From an uncultured Chitinophaga sp. (GTDB lineage Bacteria > Bacteroidota > Bacteroidia > Cytophagales > Cyclobacteriaceae): 64,000 bases of DNA. Under the pieces are notes generated by a model, which saw only the letters and a program-made list of their open reading frames with translations, did no database searches and was not told the origin of the DNA. This document shows positions 56,355-64,000 of this stretch, piece after piece. The stretch spans positions 1,798,001-1,862,000 of the forward strand of contig CABHOK010000003.1 in NCBI GenBank assembly GCA_902168205.1, written 5' to 3'. The translations under genes were made by a program, and so were the position numbers. Within the stretch, counting starts at the first letter, position 1, and each line of letters opens with the position of its first letter.

Positions 56355-57140
56355 ATGCATCCTGTTTTATTTGAAGTAGGAGGGATCTCCATATACAGTT
56401 ATGGTTTCATGATTGCCATTGGTGCTATAGCCGGTGTGGCCTATATGGTGATTCGGGGAAAGAAAGAAGTTGGACTCACGTTCGATCAGGCCAACTCATT
56501 ATTCCTGCTCATCTTCCTGGCTGCGTTTGTAGGAGGTAAAGCGTTGCTGTTCTTTGAAGATACCTCGTACTATATGGAGCACCCCGGAAAATTGTTTACC
56601 GGTCGCGGCTTTGTATTCTACGGATCATTTCTGCTGGCAGTACCTACCATGTTATGGTTCTTTAAGAAACAAAAGTTACCGACCTATGCCATGCTCGATA
56701 TAATGGCCGTAACTACGTGCCTGGTGCACATGTTTGGGCGGCTCGGTTGTTTTCTCGCAGGATGTTGTTATGGTTTACCTACCGATTCTGCTTGGGGAGT
56801 GGTATTTACCGATCCGGCTTGTCATGCACCGAAGGGAACTACGCTGCATCCTACACAACTCTATGAATCAGGGTATATATTCCTGGTGATGCTGGTCTTG
56901 CTATACCTGCGCGGAAGAAGAAAATTCTATGGACAACTTTTTCTTACGTACCTGTTGCTATACGCGGCAGGACGTTATGCGCTTGAGTTCTTTAGAGGAG
57001 ATATAGCACGTGGGTTTATCATTGAGAAATACCTCTCGCATTCGCAGCTTATTGCCTTGCTGATTTTTCTAACGGTGCTATATGTATATACCCGCTGGTC
57101 GCGACAGAACCAGCTGGGTATGCACAAAAAGCCTATTTAA
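56355..57140 (+). CDS. lgt: Prolipoprotein diacylglyceryl transferase
   Basis: The 261-residue inner-membrane protein has seven or so hydrophobic helices. It shows the family segments MHPVLFEVGGISIYSYGFMI, RGFVFYGSFLLAVPTM, GRLGCFLAGCCYGLPTDSAW and HPTQLYESGYIFLVML. Lgt adds diacylglycerol to the lipobox cysteine, the first step for the many lipoproteins encoded in this window. It starts 35 bp after the peptidase gene, and its end overlaps the META gene by 8 bp on the other strand. Confidence 0.95.
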   Translation: MHPVLFEVGGISIYSYGFMIAIGAIAGVAYMVIRGKKEVGLTFDQANSLFLLIFLAAFVGGKALLFFEDTSYYMEHPGKLFTGRGFVFYGSFLLAVPTMLWFFKKQKLPTYAMLDIMAVTTCLVHMFGRLGCFLAGCCYGLPTDSAWGVVFTDPACHAPKGTTLHPTQLYESGYIFLVMLVLLYLRGRRKFYGQLFLTYLLLYAAGRYALEFFRGDIARGFIIEKYLSHSQLIALLIFLTVLYVYTRWSRQNQLGMHKKPI

Positions 57141-57555
57141 GATATACCGACTCGAATGTAGCGAGCAGCGTGTTGCCTTCGTATAGTTCGAGTTTTTCTC
57201 CTTTAATCTTGTAGCTGTCGGCAGACTCCATTGCTTTTGTGAGGAAGTTCTCTACATCCAGGCGATCGCAGGCCATCTTCGTAGTCATGGTGGTGAATTT
57301 TATTTTATCACCGTTCAGGGTATAATTACCACCCAGGCCGTTGCACCCTGCAAATCCTTTGATGCGCTTTTCACTGCCTTCGCTGCTCAGTACGAAATGT
57401 ACTTCCTTGGAACCTTCCGGAGTAATCACCGGCATTCCATTCATCTCTGCTAATTTCCAGTAAGTGTTTTCAAGATTTGCCACGCTTGTTGTTTTTTCAG
57501 ATGACCGGCATTGGAGGAGGGTGAGGAGGACTAGTGAGAGGAGTATCTTTTTCAT
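57133..57555 (-). CDS. META-domain lipoprotein
   Basis: The 140-residue protein has a lipobox ending LTLLQC (Cys16). A META/HslJ-like domain follows: NTYWKLAEMNGMPVITPEGS, then KRIKGFAGCNGLGGNYTLNG, DKIKFTTMTTKMACDRL and a C-terminal LELYEGNTLLATFE. The family is linked to heat or oxidative stress but its exact role is unknown. Confidence 0.9.
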   Translation of the reverse strand: MKKILLSLVLLTLLQCRSSEKTTSVANLENTYWKLAEMNGMPVITPEGSKEVHFVLSSEGSEKRIKGFAGCNGLGGNYTLNGDKIKFTTMTTKMACDRLDVENFLTKAMESADSYKIKGEKLELYEGNTLLATFESVYLK

Positions 57556-57560
57556 GGTTT

Positions 57561-58203
57561 TTATCCGTTAAAAGTTATCAGTTAATAGTTATCCGTGTGT
57601 AAAATCCAATGCCACAAAGAAGACTCAAAGGATCACAAAGTTTTTTTCTCTGTATAACTCTGTGTATTCTTGTGTTCTCGGTGCAAGGGATTTATTTCTT
57701 CTGCGCTTCCACTAGCTCAATTGTTTTTTTTAATTCATTCTGAAATTCGTCATACCCGATAACCCGGCCTATACTTGTCAGTTCCAGAAAATGCATGCGC
57801 AGGTTTGGGTATAAAGTTTCTCTTATTTGATTTTTTAATAGCTTGACTTCTTTGGTTTGGTCCATATCGTCAAGTTGCTTGTACAGTTTTAAGATATCGG
57901 TGTTCATGCTACGCTGGTTTATCAAAATTAGCATTTATTCCGGGCTAAACTATAGCTTGGTAGTTAAGCAAAGCCAGAAGGCTTTGTGCGGTATAGTTGA
58001 AGACTAACGGTATAACAGCAGAATGTATTTCTTTCTGAAAGAGAATCGCACAAAGCTCACAAAGAAGACTCAAGGATCACAAAGTTTTTTTCTCTGTGTA
58101 ATGCTGTGTCTTCTTTGTGTTCTCGGTGCAAGGAATTTCAAATCTCGCTACATGCTAAAAATTACCAGCAAGAAACGGGTAACGTTTAACTTTTAACGGA
58201 TAA
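57561..58203. repeat. Region bounded by 17-bp inverted repeats and holding two direct repeats
   Basis: TTATCCGTTAAAAGTTA (57561-57577) is exactly inverted at 58187-58203. Inside, an 80-90 bp direct repeat appears twice (57611-57691 and 58049-58138), each with GGATCACAAAGTTTTTTTCT and TTCTCGGTGCAAGG. The second copy also has internally inverted words CACAAAGAAGAC and GTCTTCTTTGTG. The small gene at 57692-57907 lies between the copies. The layout looks like a dispersed repeat or a non-autonomous element. Confidence 0.65.
57692..57907 (-). CDS. Small protein of 71 aa, function unknown
   Basis: From ATG 57907 the product is MNTDILKLYKQLDDMDQTKE and on to EAQKK, a helical, charged cytosolic protein. 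An earlier in-frame ATG at 57934 adds nine hydrophobic residues and is less likely. It sits between two copies of a direct repeat, and its stop lies at the edge of the first. It may be a real small gene carried with the repeats. No family is recognised. Confidence 0.5.
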   Translation of the reverse strand: MNTDILKLYKQLDDMDQTKEVKLLKNQIRETLYPNLRMHFLELTSIGRVIGYDEFQNELKKTIELVEAQKK

Positions 58204-58224
58204 CTTATAACGTTTAACGGCTCA

Positions 58225-58980
58225 TCAAAGGTCCCTGATCCAGATGTTCCGGAAACTCACCGCATTACCATGATCCTGCAAACGGATCGGTCCTTTCTCA
58301 TACGCCTTATATACCGGTAAACCTATATATTCAGTAGGTCCCCAGATGGCTACGTGATTTTGTGTAAGCACACCGTTGTGAATTACCGTTACGTACGCAG
58401 GTGAGATCACGCGACCTTCTGCGTTGAAGCGCGGTGCCGTAAAGAAGATCTCATATACCTGCCACTCACCGGGCTTGCGACAGATATTTACCAGTGGTAT
58501 ATGTTGCTTGTAAATTGAACTGGCTTGTCCGTTGGCGTAAGTCTTGTTGTTATAGTTATCAAGTACCTGTACTTCATAACGCTCTTGCAGAAATATACCG
58601 CTGTTGCCTCGGCCTTGTCCGGTTTGCTTCGGATCAACTTCTGCAGGTGAACGCCACTCTACGTGAAGCTGAAAATCACCGAACTCTTTTTTAGTCTTGA
58701 TATCTTTCGCACCGGCAGTAACTGTCATTGCGCCATCTTTGATGGTCCACTTGGGCGCAGTGCCATCGATCGTTACCCAATTGTCGAATGATTTACCATC
58801 GAACAACACGGTAGCGTCAGAAGGAGCATCGCCAACTTTGTCAGCAGCAGTGATGATGCGCGGCTGTGGTTCCCATATCTCACTGGACTCCGGTGTTTTT
58901 TTACTTTGATCCTGTGCATTCGCAATGTAACCGGCACTGATACAGGCCAGTGCCATGAATAACTGATTGGCTTTTTGCAT
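58225..58980 (-). CDS. DUF1080 (3-keto-disaccharide hydrolase-like) secreted protein
   Basis: The 251-residue protein has a signal peptide (ALACISAGYIANAQ) and one DUF1080 jelly-roll domain (about 60-250): VLFDGKSFDNWVTIDGTAPK, FGDFQLHVEWRSPAEVDPKQ, GQGRGNSGIFLQERYEVQVL and GPIRLQDHGNAVSFRNIWIR. Some members hydrolyse 3-keto-glycosides in sugar use; others are uncharacterised. It is the last of three minus-strand genes. Confidence 0.9.
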   Translation of the reverse strand: MQKANQLFMALACISAGYIANAQDQSKKTPESSEIWEPQPRIITAADKVGDAPSDATVLFDGKSFDNWVTIDGTAPKWTIKDGAMTVTAGAKDIKTKKEFGDFQLHVEWRSPAEVDPKQTGQGRGNSGIFLQERYEVQVLDNYNNKTYANGQASSIYKQHIPLVNICRKPGEWQVYEIFFTAPRFNAEGRVISPAYVTVIHNGVLTQNHVAIWGPTEYIGLPVYKAYEKGPIRLQDHGNAVSFRNIWIRDL

Positions 58981-58995
58981 ATTGGTCTGGTTTAA

Positions 58996-59508
58996 TTATA
59001 GATCGTTGATAATGTCATCTACTTTCTTCTCCGTTTCGTCTTTCATCATGTTGCGTACGATCGGAGAGCTATATTCGAGTTCCAGGAAATTTTTGTCGGT
59101 GGATTTGAAGCGTAGTACAATGCGATCGCTCTTCCAGAAGTATAGCTGGTTCTTCATATCGTACGCGGCTTTACCGTAGAGTGTCTCCAGAGCTTTCATC
59201 AGGCGCGGATCTTTATCGGTAATAACCTTGATCTCGTAGATAAGATCTTTATACGACTTGAGTTCGATCTCCTTTACTTTTACCTCACCGATCTTTTCAT
59301 AATCGGGATGTTCTACCGAGTATAGTTTGGCCGGATAGGTATCGCGTTCCTTAAACTCCTTTTTTACTTTGGAACCTTTCACGGAATCAGCAAGCGTTCC
59401 GAGTTTGATGTCTTTAAAACCATTTCGTTTTTCGAGTTCCTGAATAGTCTGAGCATGTGTATATACAGTCAGGCAGACGAGCAGGGCAGAGAAGATGTAG
59501 CGGATCAT
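58996..59508 (-). CDS. Secreted protein of 170 aa, function unknown
   Basis: A signal peptide (LVCLTVYTHAQ) is followed by a charged alpha/beta domain, for example NGFKDIKLGTLADSVKG and FWKSDRIVLRFKSTDKNFLE. I do not recognise the family. It begins 4 bp after the DUF2911 gene stop and ends 15 bp before the DUF1080 start, so the three are probably one operon. Confidence 0.75.
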   Translation of the reverse strand: MIRYIFSALLVCLTVYTHAQTIQELEKRNGFKDIKLGTLADSVKGSKVKKEFKERDTYPAKLYSVEHPDYEKIGEVKVKEIELKSYKDLIYEIKVITDKDPRLMKALETLYGKAAYDMKNQLYFWKSDRIVLRFKSTDKNFLELEYSSPIVRNMMKDETEKKVDDIINDL

Positions 59509-59512
59509 GCAA

Positions 59513-60040
59513 TTAATTTATAAACTTAATCGGAATAGTAACCATTGTCCTATCCCACATTATCAAAAGGTTTGCCACATCGTTTCGCTGGTCAAATTTG
59601 AGGGTGAGTGGCTCGTAAATAAGATCTCCCGTGGACTGCACGGGCACATCGAAGCGGATCAAGTCTTCTTTCGGATTGTAGTTATAGGAACCCCACAACC
59701 CGACATCTTTACTGATAATGATCGTCCATTTCTCCTTGTCGGGTATCGTAAAGAGAGTATATGTACCGGCTTTGATCAGGAAGCCTTTCATGGTTATATC
59801 TTTTGTAAGCGTTATCTCGGCAGCTTCATTCGCACCGGGGCTCCACTCTTTTCCATAGGGAACCAGCTTGCCGAAGATCTCTCTTCCTTTTTTCTGCGGC
59901 TGTGAGTACGTGATCTTGACATAAGATTCTTTATAGCGCATGGAGATCACATCCAGCGGACTACTTCGTGCTTTGAATTCCTGCGACCAACACGTGAGTG
60001 ATGTTACCAGACAATATAGTGTAAAAAGATATCGTGCCAT
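59513..60040 (-). CDS. DUF2911-domain secreted protein
   Basis: The 175-residue protein has a signal peptide (CLVTSLTCWSQ) and matches DUF2911 across its length: VKITYSQPQKKGREIFGKLV, PYGKEWSPGANEAAEITLTK and KAGTYTLFTIPDKEKWTIII. The function of this domain is unknown. It is the first gene of the DUF2911/unknown/DUF1080 operon. Confidence 0.9.
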   Translation of the reverse strand: MARYLFTLYCLVTSLTCWSQEFKARSSPLDVISMRYKESYVKITYSQPQKKGREIFGKLVPYGKEWSPGANEAAEITLTKDITMKGFLIKAGTYTLFTIPDKEKWTIIISKDVGLWGSYNYNPKEDLIRFDVPVQSTGDLIYEPLTLKFDQRNDVANLLIMWDRTMVTIPIKFIN

Positions 60041-60279
60041 TGGGTTTTAAATATACTAATTTAGAATTCATCTGCCGGTTAACACAAGCGTTTCAATTTA
60101 GTAACGCTCTTTCTTTTCCTTACGCGTCTTAACTGCTTCAGGACGAATTACTTTTTGATTTTTCATCCAGGGTTATGTGATCAAACTTTTTAACACGCAG
60201 ATAAAACGTGATTGATGTTCAGGTATTATAAGGACTATAATTTCGATCCAACCTAAAACAAATCATTCATTCCCCATTC

Positions 60280-61764
60280 ATGAAAAAATCATTTACGAAA
60301 ATTATGTGCCTGCTCGTGGCAGCGTCACTGGCTTTTACTGCGTGTGAAGGTCCTCAAGGAGATGTTGGTCCGCAAGGCGACAAAGGTGATGCCGGAGATA
60401 AAGGCGACAAAGGCGATGCCGGTGAAGATGCAAACCAGGTAGTGCTTGCCAATCACTCTACTACTTCTACATTTCTGAAGAAACTTCCGGGTTTTGAAAG
60501 TGTTGAAACTTTTTCATTGATCGGTAGTGCCGATTATCTGCCGCAGTCTCCAGCGTTTGTATTCGGTGGTGCGGCCGATGGTGCCGGTCTGCTAAAAACT
60601 ACCGATGGCTTTGTAATGCTGGTAAACAACGAAGACAACATTGCTGTTTCGAGATTGACGTTTGACAAAACTTTTCGTCCTATAAAGGGAGAGTATATTT
60701 TGAATTCTGACGGTGGACAGAAAAGATTATGCTCGGCTACACTGGCGACACCGGAAGAACACGGCTTTGGTCCGATATTCTTAACGTGCAGTGAAAACAG
60801 TAGTGCGCAGATACACGGTCTCAATCCGTTGGCGGCTGCTACACCAACTGTTCCTAACTTCTTGCCAGGCCTTGGTCGTTGGGGGGCTGAGAATGCTGTA
60901 CCGCTTCCGAAGACTGCTTATACCGGCAAAACTGTTATCTTAATTGGTGATGATGACTCCGGTACGGATGGTGGACAACTCGCGCTATATCTGTCGAATA
61001 CCGTAGGTGATCTGGAGAACGGAAGTCTGTATGTAATGAGACGCGTTGATCAGAATACACGCGAGATGGATCTGCAAGTGAACACCGCGGTCAATATAGA
61101 GTTCGCGAAGATCGATGATCACAAGAATATTACTGGTGCACAAACGAACGCAGCATCTACGGCATTGAAGTCTATCGCCTTCGGTCGTGTTGAAGATATA
61201 GACTATCGTAAAGATGGTGTTGGTCGCGAAATTTACTTTAACGTAACCGGACAAGATGGTAATGCTGACCGCACCAAGTATGGTCGTGTATATAAATTAG
61301 TATTGGATGCCGCTGATCCATTGAAAGGTACACTCACGCTTGTACTGGATGGCGATGATCGTACTGGTAAAGCAGGCTCGTTCCAGGACCCGGATAACAT
61401 TCTGGTAACAACCAACTATGCCTATATACAGGAAGATCCGAACCAATATACCGGTATCGATCATGATGCTTATCTCTATCAGTATAATCTGAATACTGGT
61501 GCACTGAAAAAAGTGTTTGAACTCAATCACTTCCGTGGACAAGCTGATGCCGAAGCCATCTATGGTAAGTCTAACTTTGGTGCATGGGAATATGGCGCCA
61601 TGCTAGATGTATCCGACATCCTCGGTATACCGAATACATTTACACTCAACATTCAAACCCATACCTGGAAGTCTCCATTATTTAAAGGTGTAGACGGAGG
61701 ATCGCTTGCTACATCATTCGATGAAGGCAGCCAGATTGTGGTGCTCCGCGGACTTCCAAGATAG
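60280..61764 (+). CDS. PhoX/DUF839-like lipoprotein with collagen-like N-terminus
   Basis: The 494-residue protein has a lipobox LAFTAC (Cys22). About nine collagen-type Gly-X-Y triplets follow (residues 24-50, GPQGDVGPQGDKGDAGDKGD). A propeller of the PhoX/DUF839 type makes up the rest, with GLLKTTDGFVMLVNNEDNI, GREIYFNVTGQDGN, FQDPDNILVTTNYAYIQED and QADAEAIYGKSNFGAWE. PhoX enzymes are calcium-iron alkaline phosphatases, but activity is not certain here. The collagen-like stalk would hold the propeller away from the membrane. Confidence 0.85.
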   Translation: MKKSFTKIMCLLVAASLAFTACEGPQGDVGPQGDKGDAGDKGDKGDAGEDANQVVLANHSTTSTFLKKLPGFESVETFSLIGSADYLPQSPAFVFGGAADGAGLLKTTDGFVMLVNNEDNIAVSRLTFDKTFRPIKGEYILNSDGGQKRLCSATLATPEEHGFGPIFLTCSENSSAQIHGLNPLAAATPTVPNFLPGLGRWGAENAVPLPKTAYTGKTVILIGDDDSGTDGGQLALYLSNTVGDLENGSLYVMRRVDQNTREMDLQVNTAVNIEFAKIDDHKNITGAQTNAASTALKSIAFGRVEDIDYRKDGVGREIYFNVTGQDGNADRTKYGRVYKLVLDAADPLKGTLTLVLDGDDRTGKAGSFQDPDNILVTTNYAYIQEDPNQYTGIDHDAYLYQYNLNTGALKKVFELNHFRGQADAEAIYGKSNFGAWEYGAMLDVSDILGIPNTFTLNIQTHTWKSPLFKGVDGGSLATSFDEGSQIVVLRGLPR

Positions 61765-61950
61765 CTTCGAGCTGCGAGCTTTGAGCTGCGAGACATGAAA
61801 GAAGGAAAGGCTGCAGGCTGCAAAAGAGTATCGTTAGGATGCGTTGCTACTATATAGCATCGGTTAACCTAAAATTGCGTTCCTCCTGTAGCCAGCAGCT
61901 AGTGGCCTTTTTTTTCTCTCGCAGCTCGCGGCTCAAAGCTCACAGCTAAT
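61765..61950. repeat. Second intergenic element of the GCGAGCTTTGAGCTGCGAG family
   Basis: GCGAGCTTTGAGCTGCGAG (61774-61792) is identical to 5239-5257. Its approximate inverse, CTCGCAGCTCGCGGCTCAAA and then GCTCACAGCT, closes the element at about 61919-61948. Between them are GGCTGCAGGCTGCAAAAG and CCTGTAGCCAGCAGCTAGTG, related to the arms of the 5.2-kb element. The element fills the gap between the PhoX-like and peroxidase genes. Confidence 0.65.
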
Positions 61951-61959
61951 TTTCAAACT

Positions 61960-63789
61960 ATGCATCATATCAATACTCTAATAGTCGCAGGCTTTTTCTT
62001 TTTGCTTGCTGCATGTTCCTCTCGGGCTTCAAAGACTTCTGCGGAGCGTGTTAATGAATTTTTTATTGCCCAGGTAGATTCACTGAATTATACCATCGGG
62101 TGGTTTGCTGATCATGGTGACTCGACTTCGGTGGAGAAACTTCGAAAGTCTTTTACGAAGGCGCGAAGTCATTACAAAAAAATAGAATCGCTTATCGTGT
62201 TTTATTTTCCGGAGGAGAATGAGCGCATCAACGGGCCGGCTCTTCAGCGGGCAGAAGAATATGATGATAAAGTTATTCTACCGACAGGTTTCCAGGTGAT
62301 CGAAGAAGAATTGTATGCTGACACCGTTCAGCGAGAAGCGTTACAACAACACGTGCTGGCGCTGAAAGCTATTCTGAATAATCTGAAATATACTGTTCGC
62401 AGCAATTCATTAAGTGATGCCAATGTATTTGAAGCGATACGACTGGAAGTACTCACAATGATGAGTCTCGGTATTTCCGGTTTTGATTCACCGATCTCTT
62501 TTCAATCTATACCGGAAGCAAAGTCAAGTCTGCAGGGGATTGAAACTATACTGGCTTGTTATGAACCGGCTGATGAATCTGCGCAGAAGCTGCATTCTGT
62601 TTTTAGCGGAGCGTATCAATACCTCACGCGGCATACGGACTTTAATGCTTTTGATCGCGCTACATTTATCCGGAAGTATCTTAATCCGTTATCCGAAACA
62701 CTTTATATATATCAGCAGGAGTTGAAGATTCCTAATAACCGGTGGGTGAGTGCTATGAAAATGGATAGACCTACATTCTTCAGTAAAGATCTGTTTGATA
62801 CTGACTTCTTTTCACCCGCTTATAACCGTGATCTCAAACCGGAAGCTGCAGTGTTAGGAAAAATGTTATTCTTTGATCCGGTGCTGTCAGGCAATCATAC
62901 ACGCTCGTGTGCATCCTGTCATTCACCAGCAAAAGCATTTTCCGATGGACAAACACGAAGCATGGCTTTCGATTCACATCAGCATGTTTTGCGTAATGCA
63001 CCTACACTCGTCAATTCCGTATACCAGAAGTCTCAATTCTGGGATCAGCGTGTTCATTTTATAGAAGACCAGGTAACGGCTGTTGTAACCAATCCGCAGG
63101 AGATGCATGGTGATATGGATGCATCGGCAAAATTGATCGCGGCCAATAAAGAATATGCAGCGTTGTTTAAGAAAGCATTCGGAGAATCTGTTGTTATCAA
63201 TCAACGCAGTATACAAACTTCACTCGCAGCCTATATCCGTACATTATCGGGGTTGAATGCACGCTTCGATCAGTATATGCGTGGTGAAGGCGCGATGCTT
63301 ACAGAAGATGAACTCGCGGGTTTCAATCTCTTTATGGGTAAAGGTAAATGTGCCACCTGTCACTTTATGCCGTTGTTCAATGGCTCAGTGCCACCACAAT
63401 ATTTTGAAACAGAATCGGAAGTACTTGGTGTTCCTGCGAAAGCGGATACCATCAACGCGAATATTGATAGCGATGCCGGTAAGTTAAATACCTATAACCG
63501 CGCATTGCATAAGTTTGCTTTTAAAACACCAACGCTTCGTAATGCAGCACTCACAGCGCCCTATATGCACAACGGTGTTTATAAAACGCTGGAAGAAGTG
63601 ATTGATTTTTATAATCGGGGAGGAGGTGCGGGTATCGGAGCCGTTGTGCCGAATCAAACTTTGCCCGCTGATAAACTTAATCTCACGCGTAAAGAACAGC
63701 AGCAGATCATCGCGTTCATCCATACATTAACCGATACAACAGGCATGACGCGTATACCGGCAGCGTTACCTGCGTATAGCACTGAATAA
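61960..63789 (+). CDS. Di-heme cytochrome-c peroxidase (MauG family) with imelysin-like N-terminal domain
   Basis: The 609-residue lipoprotein (Cys19, LLAAC) has a helical N-terminal half (about 25-270) resembling imelysin-like domains. The C-terminal half is a MauG/CcpA peroxidase with two heme motifs: CASCH (Cys317, Cys320, His321) and CATCH (Cys464, Cys467, His468). FKTPTLRNAALTAPYMHNGV and IDFYNRGGG are the expected closing motifs. It reduces peroxide or modifies a protein using c-type hemes in the periplasm. The PhoX-like gene lies upstream. Confidence 0.93.
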   Translation: MHHINTLIVAGFFFLLAACSSRASKTSAERVNEFFIAQVDSLNYTIGWFADHGDSTSVEKLRKSFTKARSHYKKIESLIVFYFPEENERINGPALQRAEEYDDKVILPTGFQVIEEELYADTVQREALQQHVLALKAILNNLKYTVRSNSLSDANVFEAIRLEVLTMMSLGISGFDSPISFQSIPEAKSSLQGIETILACYEPADESAQKLHSVFSGAYQYLTRHTDFNAFDRATFIRKYLNPLSETLYIYQQELKIPNNRWVSAMKMDRPTFFSKDLFDTDFFSPAYNRDLKPEAAVLGKMLFFDPVLSGNHTRSCASCHSPAKAFSDGQTRSMAFDSHQHVLRNAPTLVNSVYQKSQFWDQRVHFIEDQVTAVVTNPQEMHGDMDASAKLIAANKEYAALFKKAFGESVVINQRSIQTSLAAYIRTLSGLNARFDQYMRGEGAMLTEDELAGFNLFMGKGKCATCHFMPLFNGSVPPQYFETESEVLGVPAKADTINANIDSDAGKLNTYNRALHKFAFKTPTLRNAALTAPYMHNGVYKTLEEVIDFYNRGGGAGIGAVVPNQTLPADKLNLTRKEQQQIIAFIHTLTDTTGMTRIPAALPAYSTE

Positions 63790-63899
63790 ACGCAAAGCAT
63801 CAGGCAAAAACTAGTTAAGAAGCGTCACGAATGGAATGCAGGGAAGCATGATTCACGATGCTTTGGACACCTGTATGTTAAATTCTCGTTTCTATATTC

Positions 63900-63907
63900 T
63901 ATTTTTG
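63900..63907 (+). promoter_or_regulatory. -7 element (TATTTTTG) of the dCMP deaminase gene
   Basis: TATTTTTG matches TAnnTTTG and ends five bases before the ATG, so the transcript would be almost leaderless. Confidence 0.4.
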
Positions 63908-63912
63908 CCGAC

Positions 63913-64000
63913 ATGTTGCGTCCCGATTTTGATGACATCTATATGGAGCTGGCAGTAAATCTTGCCAAGCGTTCGCATTGTATCAAGCGCCAGGTAGGTG
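63913..64000 (+). CDS. dCMP/cytidine deaminase, 5' end only (cut by window edge)
   Basis: ATG at 63913 opens MLRPDFDDIYMELAVNLAKR and SHCIKRQVG, the characteristic N-terminus of deoxycytidylate deaminase-type ComEB proteins, including the SxCxRxxVG segment. The zinc-site motifs lie beyond the window. The enzyme would supply dUMP for thymidylate synthesis. Confidence 0.85.
   Translation, partial: MLRPDFDDIYMELAVNLAKRSHCIKRQVG

Noticed and set aside
1-64000. tRNA or rRNA genes and insertion sequences
   Set aside because: No cloverleaf-like segments, conserved rRNA words or transposase genes were noticed in the spacers.

Overview
This 64 kb window looks like chromosome of a Bacteroidota bacterium, probably a Cytophagales/Chitinophagales-type soil or freshwater organism. 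The clues are a type IX secretion (T9SS) C-terminal sorting domain, a T9SS plug-domain protein, a TamL lipoprotein, a DUF5103/YchF/Lgt gene complement typical of the phylum, TAnnTTTG promoter elements, few Shine-Dalgarno sites, and many SpII lipoproteins. No rRNA, tRNA, insertion sequence or CRISPR array was seen.

Layout. 1-12.4 kb is mostly housekeeping: a GH106-type rhamnosidase (minus, cut by the left edge), a fused E1 alpha/beta 2-oxoacid dehydrogenase, tamL divergent from a TrmH-type rRNA methyltransferase with start codons nearly touching, and smc. 13.0-16.6 kb is a large FG-GAP/ASPIC-UnbV T9SS cargo protein.

17.2-42.2 kb is the striking accessory region. Ten plus-strand genes (17251-38041) are packed with gaps of at most 12 bp or overlaps of 4-14 bp. 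They encode an outer-membrane barrel-like protein, a SprB/PKD-like secreted protein, an OmpH/Skp-type chaperone, a lipoprotein, a 1619-aa Rhs/SpvB-like shell protein, a 1188-aa LRR-Ig-PKD protein, a LolA-like carrier, a 2592-aa Rhs protein with an LRR-Ig cassette inserted in it and a variable C-terminus, and two small proteins placed where immunity genes usually sit. Phage-tail-fibre-like and tail-collar proteins follow (38.1-41.5 kb). I read this as a self-contained envelope-export system for an Rhs-type polymorphic toxin or adhesin; that function is inference.

42.4-47 kb holds a frameshifted PorT-like barrel gene, ychF, an orphan Cas6-family endoribonuclease with no array, and the T9SS plug-domain gene. 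46.6-51.3 kb is an ECF sigma operon whose second gene has the architecture of a dual-membrane-spanning anti-sigma factor (cytoplasmic head, inner-membrane helix, long disordered linker, outer-membrane barrel). 51.5-64 kb is ordinary: a KTSC protein, an ABC-F ATPase, a PQQ-type sugar dehydrogenase, a secreted C1 peptidase, lgt, META, DUF1080, DUF2911, a collagen-like PhoX lipoprotein, an imelysin-like/MauG di-heme peroxidase and the start of a dCMP deaminase gene. Several intergenic spaces carry dispersed inverted repeats, including a family shared between 5.2, 43.0 and 61.8 kb.
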